A stretch of DNA of 64,000 bases from UM-FILTER-33-9 sp964530235 (GTDB lineage Bacteria; Patescibacteriota; Microgenomatia; UBA1406; GWC2-37-13). The DNA lies in the NCBI GenBank assembly GCA_964530235.1, contig CAZGYB010000001.1, positions 340,908-404,907 of the forward strand, given 5' to 3'. The notes below the pieces were generated by a model. The model saw only the letters and a list, made by a program, of their open reading frames with translations. It did not search any database and was not told the DNA's origin. Positions 8,004-14,553 of this stretch are shown here, piece after piece (within the stretch, counting starts at the first letter, position 1; each line of letters starts with the position of its first letter). Made by a program: the position numbers and the translations under genes.

Positions 8004-8013
8004 GAGAGAATAC

Positions 8014-8742
8014 ATGCTTGAGCAAAACCCCCGGCTTGTTCGGTTTTCCGAGGATTTTGTTGGCGCATATTCAGGTGAGGAAGGATATCTTCGAACACGC
8101 AGGCGTGCAGCAGGAAAACTGATTCATCATACGGATGGGTTCGGCGTAAATGAATCCGCAACAGCCTTTGCTGCGGAATTTCTTACTCGTGTATGTTTTA
8201 AACCGTTGAATCGGTTTGGATATACATCCAATTTTGCTCCAGAGTCATTGGAAAGCGGAGGTGCAGGGCGGAAAGGTATTGATATTATTATTTCAGGAGC
8301 ACATCCTGTTGCAGGGTTAAATGTGAAGCTGTCAGCAGTAAAACCAGGTCAATTGGCGCCACGTCATTTTTATGACCCTGATTTACAGTGCCCTGGTATG
8401 AACGTTCATCTGGGGAACTGGGGGGTTGTTCCGCGTGAATATGACTCAATGACCCCTCCGTTAGGTTTTCGTGACTGGCTTGAAATCTATGCATTACCGC
8501 ATATTGGCGGATCGGGGAAACTTCCGCATATGGATGATTTCCGTTCTTATGTTTTATCTCAGGTTTCTGCAACAGTCCGTTTTTATTTAACAAAACTGGA
8601 GTTGTATAGAAATGGACAATACACCCCAGGAATCCAGGAAAAAAAAGTTTTTCCGCAGACGCTTTATGAATTACAGTTATTGCAGCAAAAACTCGAAGAA
8701 ACTGATGCGTTATTTTGTTCTGCGCTAAGTCTCTTCTCTTGA
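8014..8742 (+). CDS. Hypothetical protein, possible PD-(D/E)XK nuclease fold
   Basis: Not a protein I can name. The start is placed at the ATG at 8014 (242 residues), because the -10 promoter box covers the earlier ATG at 8002. KGIDIIISGAHPVAGLNVKL (about residues 89-108) has the spacing of a PD-(D/E)XK active site: Asp at the end of one strand, then a hydrophobic strand ending in x-V-K. The flanking helices are rich in Phe and Glu, and there is no signal or membrane segment. It is a single-gene unit ended by a hairpin at 8814-8845. A restriction- or repair-like nuclease is one reading, held with low certainty. Confidence 0.5.
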   Translation: MLEQNPRLVRFSEDFVGAYSGEEGYLRTRRRAAGKLIHHTDGFGVNESATAFAAEFLTRVCFKPLNRFGYTSNFAPESLESGGAGRKGIDIIISGAHPVAGLNVKLSAVKPGQLAPRHFYDPDLQCPGMNVHLGNWGVVPREYDSMTPPLGFRDWLEIYALPHIGGSGKLPHMDDFRSYVLSQVSATVRFYLTKLELYRNGQYTPGIQEKKVFPQTLYELQLLQQKLEETDALFCSALSLFS

Positions 8743-8813
8743 GAAGAATAATGGAAAAAGATATAATCCGACTCAAAGTAATATTATGACCGCTGAACAG
8801 GACAAGAGGAATT

Positions 8814-8845
8814 TCCCACCTCGAAGGTCGACCTCGAAGGTGGGA
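8814..8845. terminator. Palindromic hairpin between convergent genes
   Basis: TCCCACCT (8814-8821) pairs with AGGTGGGA (8838-8845). The interior contains the palindrome AGGTCGACCT and two copies of ACCTCGAAGGT. There is no T-run on either side, so it could be a dispersed repeat rather than a true terminator. Confidence 0.5.
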
Positions 8846-8847
8846 TT
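8818..8847 (+). repeat. Imperfect direct repeat, copy 1
   Basis: ACCTCGAAGGTCGACCTCGA and the bases after it match a second stretch at 9334-9363 at about 24 of 30 positions. The two copies flank the cupin gene. Confidence 0.45.
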
Positions 8848-8851
8848 CACT

Positions 8852-9250
8852 TTACTCTGAAGTGACTCCGTCAAACTCTTCGTCCTGTTCCATTGCTTCA
8901 GCTTTTGTTGCGCGTACTATTCTGTCTTTATGATGTGCAGGGCTGTATATGGTATACATCTTTAAATCTAAAGTTTCAGAGAGATTTACAATGTTGTGTG
9001 CAGCTCCTGCGGGAATAATAATAACATCTCCATCCGCAACTTCATATTCATGACCGTCTATAATACATTTTCCCTGTCCTGCTTCAAAACGAAAAAACTG
9101 ATCATTATCAGGGTGTGTTTCCATACCGATTTCTTCACGCGGTTTAAGTGACATAAGAACCAACTGCATGTGTTTTCCGGTATACAGTACTTTGCGAAAG
9201 TTGGTATTTTCGAGAGTAGCTGTTTCAATATCTGCATTGTATCCTTTCAT
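8852..9250 (-). CDS. Cupin-domain protein
   Basis: A 132-residue single-domain cupin. METHPDNDQFFRFEAGQGKC (about 43-62) holds the first cupin motif, with His, Gln/Asp and Glu as potential metal ligands. GDVIIIPAGAAHNIVN (about 74-89) holds the second motif, with its histidine. The acidic C-terminal tail (about 110-132) is typical of small cupins annotated as mannose-6-phosphate isomerase-like or dioxygenase-like; the substrate cannot be told. It is a stand-alone gene on the minus strand, flanked by two related GC-rich repeats. Confidence 0.85.
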   Translation of the reverse strand: MKGYNADIETATLENTNFRKVLYTGKHMQLVLMSLKPREEIGMETHPDNDQFFRFEAGQGKCIIDGHEYEVADGDVIIIPAGAAHNIVNLSETLDLKMYTIYSPAHHKDRIVRATKAEAMEQDEEFDGVTSE

Positions 9251-9333
9251 AGTATTTTTTGATTGATAACTTTTTATAATTTCAGATATTATAGCGCGAG
9301 TTTTGTTTTATTTCTATTACACTAAATTGATTA

Positions 9334-9363
9334 ACCTCGTAAGTCGATCTCGAATGTCGGTTT
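9334..9363 (+). repeat. Imperfect direct repeat, copy 2
   Basis: ACCTCGTAAGTCGATCTCGA and the bases after it are a degraded partner of the element at 8818-8847. Its arms have lost most of their pairing. Confidence 0.4.
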
Positions 9364-9387
9364 TGTATGGCAGGCTAAAAGCATTTT

Positions 9388-9396
9388 TGATATAAT
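9388..9396 (+). promoter_or_regulatory. Extended -10 promoter for the rRNA methylase gene
   Basis: TGATATAAT (9388-9396) is an extended -10 element without a good -35 box. The start of transcription would be near 9403, four bases before the ATG of a possible 28-codon leader peptide at 9407. Confidence 0.5.
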
Positions 9397-9431
9397 TACT
9401 CTCATTATGTGTTACGTCTTCATTCTCCGCT

Positions 9432-10208
9432 ATGTACGGTTTACGGCGGAGACAACTATCGCAGAACTTTCTTTACAGCCGAAAGCTGGTTAAACAGCTG
9501 ATTCGGCAGTCTTCCGTTGGAGTGAGCGACGTTATTTTAGATATAGGAGCGGGTAAAGGGATTATTACTGAAGTATTATTGGAAAAAGGGAGTAACGTGA
9601 TTGCAGTGGAAATCGATACATTCCTCTATTTATGTTTACGAAACAAGTTCAAAGGGAACCGTAATGTACGGGTAGTAAATCAGGATTTCCTAACCTACAG
9701 ACTTCCGCGACACCGGTACAAAGTATTTTCCAATATTCCCTTTTCTATTGAGGGTAAAATTATCCGGAAACTCCTTACTGCATACAATCAACCTGAAGAT
9801 TCATATTTAGTTATGAGAAAGGATTTGGCTGAGCGTTTGAGCGGGGAACACCGAGAATGTCAATTTTCTTTGTTTTATAAACCCTGGTTTCATTTTCAGA
9901 TTGTTCATACGTTCAAATGTACCGATTTTGAACCAATGGTCCGGATGGATACTGTTTTACTCCGATTTACAAAACGTCAAAATCCATTATTACCTCAGGA
10001 AGCTCAAAAAAAATATAGGTTTTTTATCGGTCAGGGTTTTGGAAATGGACGGACAATTAAAAAAGCGTTACGGCCGTTTTTTACGTATAATCAGTTTCAT
10101 AGGGCTTCGGAAAAACTTTGTTTTGAGATGAAAGCGAAACCGTCGTACTTAACTTTGTATCAGTGGATAAGTTTATTCAATTTGTCCCTAACATTACCTA
10201 CGGGGTAA
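9432..10208 (+). CDS. rRNA adenine N6-dimethyltransferase, KsgA/Erm family
   Basis: SAM-dependent methylase acting on rRNA adenines: either the housekeeping 16S enzyme KsgA or a 23S A2058 Erm-type enzyme. The 258 residues begin with RRRQLSQNFL (about 5-14). LDIGAGKGIIT (about 36-46) is the SAM motif and VVNQDF (about 81-86) the acidic loop. SNIPFSI (about 99-105) is the catalytic motif. KsgA normally has NLPY and Erm NIPY/NIPF, and the basic QNF start also leans to Erm. The C-terminal domain has the FKCTDFEP/VRMDTVLL region. An out-of-frame 28-codon ORF overlaps its start. No second KsgA is visible here to settle the question. Confidence 0.8.
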   Translation: MYGLRRRQLSQNFLYSRKLVKQLIRQSSVGVSDVILDIGAGKGIITEVLLEKGSNVIAVEIDTFLYLCLRNKFKGNRNVRVVNQDFLTYRLPRHRYKVFSNIPFSIEGKIIRKLLTAYNQPEDSYLVMRKDLAERLSGEHRECQFSLFYKPWFHFQIVHTFKCTDFEPMVRMDTVLLRFTKRQNPLLPQEAQKKYRFFIGQGFGNGRTIKKALRPFFTYNQFHRASEKLCFEMKAKPSYLTLYQWISLFNLSLTLPTG

Positions 10209-10253
10209 CTATTTTTTACTCAGTTTTTTCAAACAGACGAGTATAAAAGACAG

Positions 10254-10721
10254 TTAAGCTTGATTAAAATACTTAGTTTGTTTGAGTTGATATACTAAGA
10301 TGAAGCCAAGGAATAGGTAAATCAACAGATTTATCAATGACATACCAATTTTTTGTTCGTTGGGAAGATTGATTACTAGATAAGCCGAGTTTAAGAATCC
10401 CAAAAAATAAATAATAAAAACTACGGATAGATATTTTTTTAATAAAGAGAAAGATCGTTTTATATAAATACTTACTGCTGCTAAGTGAAGTACTAAGAGA
10501 TACAGATACCAGATTACAGGAAAATCTTTTGGAAATCCTGAATTAAAATATTCGAATACTATTGGTTTTATTTGGATAAAATTAACAAACGTAGTCACAA
10601 GCGAGAGTACATTAAACACAAAAATTACTTTCAATAATAACGGCATTTCCGTAAAGTTAAGGAAATAAATATTTGAATGAAAAGTATTTTGAAATGTTGT
10701 TTGTTTCTCCTTGGTTTTCAT
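10254..10721 (-). CDS. Four-helix integral membrane protein, unknown function
   Basis: 155 residues with four predicted membrane segments (about 27-47, 69-88, 95-114 and 128-147) and short polar loops. No family recognised. It is the last gene of a minus-strand block, separated from the hydrolase gene by about 195 bases that hold no convincing gene. Its ATG follows AAAGGT, a weak ribosome site. It could be accessory DNA. Confidence 0.65.
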   Translation of the reverse strand: MKTKEKQTTFQNTFHSNIYFLNFTEMPLLLKVIFVFNVLSLVTTFVNFIQIKPIVFEYFNSGFPKDFPVIWYLYLLVLHLAAVSIYIKRSFSLLKKYLSVVFIIYFLGFLNSAYLVINLPNEQKIGMSLINLLIYLFLGFILVYQLKQTKYFNQA

Positions 10722-10916
10722 ACCTTTATTGATATAGTGATTTTAGCACATGGACGTGAGTTCTTTTTGACTTCAAGCTTTCACTTTCTAATGTTGATTT
10801 TCCAACAAGCAAGATTGTAATCTATTCAGTATAAAACGAATAAAATTGCTGTTTCGGAAAGTTTGCAAAACTTCTGTCCAATTTTCCATGTTTGTACCTC
10901 TATATTGCTAGCGATA

Positions 10917-11588
10917 CTATTTACTCTTTAAATACTTTTCAATTTCACCCATTACGATATTACATTCTGTTTCTGAATGTCTAAAATTGTGACCCATATT
11001 CGGTTGTCTAATTACATATGGATTGTTAGCATTTTTTACTATTTCTTCTGTTAATTCAGGGGGAACAACTGTGTCATTTAATGCAATAAAAACCATTAAC
11101 GGTTTGTGTATATTTTTCACTTCGTCGCAAGTTGAGTATTGGAGACCATCTTTAGCAAAGGAATATGGTACATCAAAAGCCCTAGTTTTTTTAGGATTGT
11201 CAGGTAAATCACGTTCTGAATGTCTAAAGCCACCGTGGTTTTTCCATTCCGCTTCTGAGCGATGTCTATCGGGTGGTGGGCATAATGAAACAATTTTAGT
11301 GACTTCTTTTATTCTGTTTCCGGCAATTATCGACGTAAACGCTCCCATACTATGACCGATTAAAACAACTTCAGTAGGGCTCATTTGTCGGTAAAGTTCC
11401 ACTCTGTCCTTAATTTGTTTAATATAATTGGTTATTGTGTAATTCTGTAAATTCCCAGTTCCCCAAAGGTTGCAAGGGTCTAATCTTTCAACTGTATAGC
11501 CAAGCTTTTTAAGACCTTTTTCAAAAATCTTCATATGAAGATAATCGGGACTATCCAAATAACCGGGTAGAAGTAAAGCTAATTTCAT
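10917..11588 (-). CDS. Alpha/beta hydrolase
   Basis: A small serine hydrolase of 223 residues. GHSMGAF (about 79-85) carries the nucleophile elbow, ALNDTVVP (about 169-176) the likely acid and NMGHNFRHS (about 198-206) the likely histidine. LLLPGY near the N-terminus supplies the oxyanion loop. I use the ATG at 11588 (MKLALLLPGY): it overlaps the upstream stop as ATGA and is preceded by GGAGGAG, a good ribosome site. Substrate unknown; the family resembles RBBP9/YdeN-type hydrolases. Translationally coupled to the deaminase gene. Confidence 0.8.
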   Translation of the reverse strand: MKLALLLPGYLDSPDYLHMKIFEKGLKKLGYTVERLDPCNLWGTGNLQNYTITNYIKQIKDRVELYRQMSPTEVVLIGHSMGAFTSIIAGNRIKEVTKIVSLCPPPDRHRSEAEWKNHGGFRHSERDLPDNPKKTRAFDVPYSFAKDGLQYSTCDEVKNIHKPLMVFIALNDTVVPPELTEEIVKNANNPYVIRQPNMGHNFRHSETECNIVMGEIEKYLKSK

Positions 11589-12049
11589 TTTTGAATCTCC
11601 TCCCAATTATGAACTAAACTTAGCATTTCTTCTTCAAAATCAGGAATAAAAGCTAATTCGATTTTGCGATTGTTGTTTTTGTTTATTTCTTCCACTTTAT
11701 TATTGCCTTCGTAGTAGTTTTTCTTTGCCATCTCATCAGTTTTTTTACATCCATATACGATTTTTGAAACACCGGCCCAACTAGCTACAGAAAAACACAT
11801 AATGCAGGGTTGAAGTGAGGCGTATAAGATAGCACCTTCAAGACGAGTCGTTTGTAGCTTTTTGCAGGCATTTCTTATTGAGGAAGTTTCCGCGTGACTG
11901 GTTGGGTCGTGTAGCAAAAAGCCCACACTTATACCTTCACTAATAATTTTCCCATCTTTAACAACAATTGCACCGGCGGGAAAACCACCTTCATCCACTG
12001 ATTTTTTAGCTTGTTTTACTGCTCGTTTAAGATATTGTTTATCGTTCAT
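11585..12049 (-). CDS. Nucleobase/nucleoside deaminase (CDA fold)
   Basis: Zinc-dependent deaminase of 154 residues. SHAETSSIR (about 50-58) supplies the zinc His and the catalytic Glu, and LQPCIMCFS (about 78-86) the two zinc cysteines. DPTSHAE and the later tail (YEGNNK...NNRKIEL) resemble guanine or cytosine deaminases more than the tRNA enzyme TadA, but the substrate is not certain. A nucleotide-salvage role would suit a genome poor in biosynthesis. It is the first gene of a block that ends with the hydrolase and a membrane protein, beside tRNA-Gln. Confidence 0.8.
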   Translation of the reverse strand: MNDKQYLKRAVKQAKKSVDEGGFPAGAIVVKDGKIISEGISVGFLLHDPTSHAETSSIRNACKKLQTTRLEGAILYASLQPCIMCFSVASWAGVSKIVYGCKKTDEMAKKNYYEGNNKVEEINKNNNRKIELAFIPDFEEEMLSLVHNWEEIQK

Positions 12050-12062
12050 ATTTGTATTAGTT

Positions 12063-12100
12063 TAGCCCTTCGTCACTTCGTTCCTCAGGGTGAGGAAGTG
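12063..12100 (+). repeat. Hairpin-forming repeat next to tRNA-Gln
   Basis: CACTTCGTTCCTCAGGGTGAGGAAGTG folds with CCTCA/TGAGG and CACTT/AAGTG arms. It lies directly downstream of the tRNA on the minus strand and may act as its terminator or be a REP-like dispersed sequence. Confidence 0.4.
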
Positions 12101-12171
12101 CTGGGGGGCATGGAGTCGGACCATGATTCTCAGATCCAAAGTCTGATGTCCTACCATTGGACGACCCCCCA
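12101..12171 (-). tRNA. tRNA-Gln (anticodon TTG)
   Basis: On the minus strand a 7-bp acceptor stem TGGGGGG/CCCCCCA closes a cloverleaf. It has a D arm (GTCC...GGAC), an anticodon stem TCAGA/TCTGA with loop CTTTGGA giving anticodon TTG, and a T arm CATGG-TCCGACT-CCATG. The discriminator base is G, as in known tRNA-Gln. CCA is not encoded. Confidence 0.93.
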
Positions 12172-12274
12172 AAATGCAAAAACCCTAAATCCTGAAACTA
12201 AACCTTTAGTGGAAATGTGCGTTGATGCTATAAAACCGACTATATTTTATCAGATTTTTGGTTCTCCAAAGCTG

Positions 12275-12288
12275 TATAATGGGAATAT
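12275..12288 (+). promoter_or_regulatory. -10 box placing eno transcription at its start codon
   Basis: TATAAT (12275-12280) ends eight bases before the eno ATG, so the mRNA would have only one or two bases before the start codon. No clear -35 hexamer. Confidence 0.5.
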
Positions 12289-13575
12289 ATGCATATCAAA
12301 TCCGTTCACGCGCAGGAAATACTCGACAGCAGAGGAAACCCGACAATTCACTGTACTACCCTTTTGGATGATGGGTCGGAGGGGTGGGCTGCAGTCCCAT
12401 CCGGTGCGTCAACCGGAAAATACGAGGCTATTGAACTTCGTGACGGTGATCAGAAACGGTTTGGAGGACAGGGAGTGCTTCGGGCAGTATCCAATGTGAA
12501 CGATATTTTATCAAAAGTTGTTGTCGGAGTTGATGCTGTTAACCAAGAATTGCTTGATAGGAAAATGATTGAAGCGGACGGTACGGAAAATAAATCGGTG
12601 CTTGGAGCAAATGCAATTCTTTCTATTTCAATGAGTGCGGCACGTGCGCAGGCAGTTTCAGAAAAAAAATCATTATATCAGTATTTGTCAAAATTTAATC
12701 CTCAGTTTGATGGTATTTATCATATTCCGATACCCATGTTTAACGTGTTAAACGGAGGGAAACATGGAAACTGGGCGACCGATATTCAGGAATATATGCT
12801 GATTCCGGTTGGCGCATCTTTGGTTGTACAGGCTGTTCAGATGGGTGTTGAGGTATACCATGCGATAAAGAAAGAATTGCGTCTGAAACAGTACAGTATT
12901 GCAGTGGGGGACGAAGGAGGATTTGCACCACAGTTTAAAAGCAATGAAGAACCGTTTCAAGTTCTTACCAATGCGGTACGAAATGCCGGATATGAGGCAG
13001 GAAAAGATTTTTATTTTGGCATAGATAGTGCAGCATCGGAATTTTATACGAATGGCGCATACGATTTGAAACGGGAAGGGAAAATTTTTACAACAGATGA
13101 ACTGGTTAACTATTACCTATCCCTGAGTAAAAAGTATCCGGTTGCTTCCATGGAGGATGTTTTTGATCAGGACGACTGGCGGGGGTTTAAATCGCTTTTT
13201 GAAAAAACAGAGGGGAGTAAGCAGATTGTCGGAGATGACCTATTCGTGACAAATATAAAAAGACTGCAGAAAGGAATTGACGAAAAGACATGCAATTCTA
13301 TATTGATAAAACTCAATCAAATCGGTACTGTTTCCGAAACAGTGCAGGCAGTGCTAACTGCTCGAAAAGCCGGAATGACTGCGATTATTTCTCATCGAAG
13401 CGGTGAGACAGAAGATTCATTTATCGCTGATTTTGCTGTTGCAATGGGTGCGGGGCAGTTAAAAGCGGGTGCTCCGGCACGAAGCGAGCGCACGGTGAAA
13501 TACAACAGACTTTTGCAGATAGAACGCGAACTTGGTACACGCGCCCATTTTTCACGATTTCCTTTTTCCCAATAA
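12289..13575 (+). CDS. eno: Enolase (phosphopyruvate hydratase)
   Basis: Interconverts 2-phosphoglycerate and phosphoenolpyruvate in glycolysis. The 428 residues are full length. AQEILDSRGNPT (about 9-20), SGASTGKYEA (about 39-48), VGDEGGFAP (about 202-210), SMEDVFDQDDW (about 288-298), VGDDLFVTN (about 315-323) and ISHRSGETEDSFIADFAV (about 367-384) are the conserved metal- and substrate-binding motifs. It begins a plus-strand run with the rhodanese gene five bases after its stop. It is the only glycolytic gene in the window. Confidence 0.97.
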   Translation: MHIKSVHAQEILDSRGNPTIHCTTLLDDGSEGWAAVPSGASTGKYEAIELRDGDQKRFGGQGVLRAVSNVNDILSKVVVGVDAVNQELLDRKMIEADGTENKSVLGANAILSISMSAARAQAVSEKKSLYQYLSKFNPQFDGIYHIPIPMFNVLNGGKHGNWATDIQEYMLIPVGASLVVQAVQMGVEVYHAIKKELRLKQYSIAVGDEGGFAPQFKSNEEPFQVLTNAVRNAGYEAGKDFYFGIDSAASEFYTNGAYDLKREGKIFTTDELVNYYLSLSKKYPVASMEDVFDQDDWRGFKSLFEKTEGSKQIVGDDLFVTNIKRLQKGIDEKTCNSILIKLNQIGTVSETVQAVLTARKAGMTAIISHRSGETEDSFIADFAVAMGAGQLKAGAPARSERTVKYNRLLQIERELGTRAHFSRFPFSQ

Positions 13576-13580
13576 AAACT

Positions 13581-13901
13581 ATGAGCGTCAGTACTATTTC
13601 CTGTGATGAAGTGAACCGCGTAATGGAAGAAAAAAAAGAGGTGATTCTTCTTGATGTGCGCACTGAAGGAGAATATTCTAAAGGGCATTTGCCGGGTGCT
13701 CTTCATATTCCGGTTGACGAACTGTCTGAGCGAATACAAAGTTTATCCTTGGAGAAAGACAAACAAATTATTTGTTACTGCCTTAGTTCGTCACGCAGTG
13801 ATATTGCTCAGCAAATACTTACAGGATTCGGCTATACGGCAGTTTCCAGCATGAAAAACGGGCTTCTTGAGTGGCGTGCGAAAAAGTACAAGATGGTATA
13901 A
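13581..13901 (+). CDS. Rhodanese-like sulfurtransferase domain protein
   Basis: A 106-residue single-domain rhodanese. LLDVRTEGEYSKGHLPGA (about 24-41) is the CH2A motif, and CLSSSRS (about 67-73) is the active-site loop, with its cysteine as persulfide carrier. PspE/GlpE-like in size, cytosolic with no signal peptide. It follows eno by five bases and ends six bases before plsY, so it belongs to the same transcript. The sulfur acceptor is unknown. Confidence 0.85.
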   Translation: MSVSTISCDEVNRVMEEKKEVILLDVRTEGEYSKGHLPGALHIPVDELSERIQSLSLEKDKQIICYCLSSSRSDIAQQILTGFGYTAVSSMKNGLLEWRAKKYKMV

Positions 13902-13907
13902 TAGGAC

Positions 13908-14501
13908 ATGCCTGATCTCACTTTTTTTATACTGCTTATTGGAGGATACTGTATCGGCTCAATTCCATTCGGATATATTATTTCGAAAATGCATGGGATA
14001 GATATCAGAACAGTTGGGAGCGGGAATATCGGCGGGACAAATGTATCGCGGAAACTGGGAGTTAAATGGGGAGCTTTGGTTGGCGCACTTGATGTTTTTA
14101 AATCTGCCCTTGTTGCATATATCGGCCTCCAGTTTTTATACGAACCGTGGCAGCTTATTCTAGTATCTTTATCCCCGGTTGTTGGCCATGTGTTTAGCGT
14201 GTGGATGGGGTTCAAGGGCGGTAAGGGAGTGGGAGCAACTGTGGGACTGCTCGGGGTATTATTCGGTTTGGAATTTATTGTTGTTTGGCTGATACTCTGG
14301 ATTACTTTTCTGTATCTGACAAAGCTCATGAGTTTAGTAAATCTTGTTATGGTTCTGATTCTTCCTGTTTTGTTCTGGATCAAATATCGAGACATAGCAG
14401 CGGTTATTCTTTCCGTAGTTTTGTGCGGAATCATTTGGTATGCGCATCGGGAAAATGTGAAAAGACTGCTTTCCGGAACAGAGTTAAAGTTACGGTGGTA
14501 A
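13908..14501 (+). CDS. plsY: Glycerol-3-phosphate acyltransferase PlsY (copy 1)
   Basis: Membrane enzyme that moves an acyl group from acyl-phosphate to glycerol-3-phosphate. The 197 residues have about five membrane helices and the three PlsY motifs: GSGNIGGTNVSRKLG (about 38-52), GHVFSVWMGFKGGKGVGAT (about 88-106, holding the GGKG phosphate loop) and the C-terminal HRENVKRLLSGTE. It lies directly upstream of the FakA-FakB fusion, which should supply its acyl-phosphate. TATAAT occurs five bases before the ATG, but this overlaps the stop of the preceding gene. Confidence 0.93.
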   Translation: MPDLTFFILLIGGYCIGSIPFGYIISKMHGIDIRTVGSGNIGGTNVSRKLGVKWGALVGALDVFKSALVAYIGLQFLYEPWQLILVSLSPVVGHVFSVWMGFKGGKGVGATVGLLGVLFGLEFIVVWLILWITFLYLTKLMSLVNLVMVLILPVLFWIKYRDIAAVILSVVLCGIIWYAHRENVKRLLSGTELKLRW

Positions 14502-14553
14502 AGCATGCAACTACATAACAAAACCCGTATGGGTATTATTTTTTTTAACTAAT

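Noticed and set aside
10788..10889. 33-codon minus-strand ORF (MENWTEVLQ...) in the gap between the membrane protein and hydrolase genes, with a weak GAGG site.
   Set aside because: Too short, no promoter near the start codon and no recognisable feature; an ORF of this size is expected by chance.
13392..14521. Long minus-strand ORFs opposite eno, rhodanese and plsY.
   Set aside because: Composition mirrors the real plus-strand genes; no start signals.
14515..14545. ACCC-GTAT-GGGT followed by a T-run after plsY copy 1 as a terminator.
   Set aside because: The stem has only four base pairs and the next gene looks cotranscribed.
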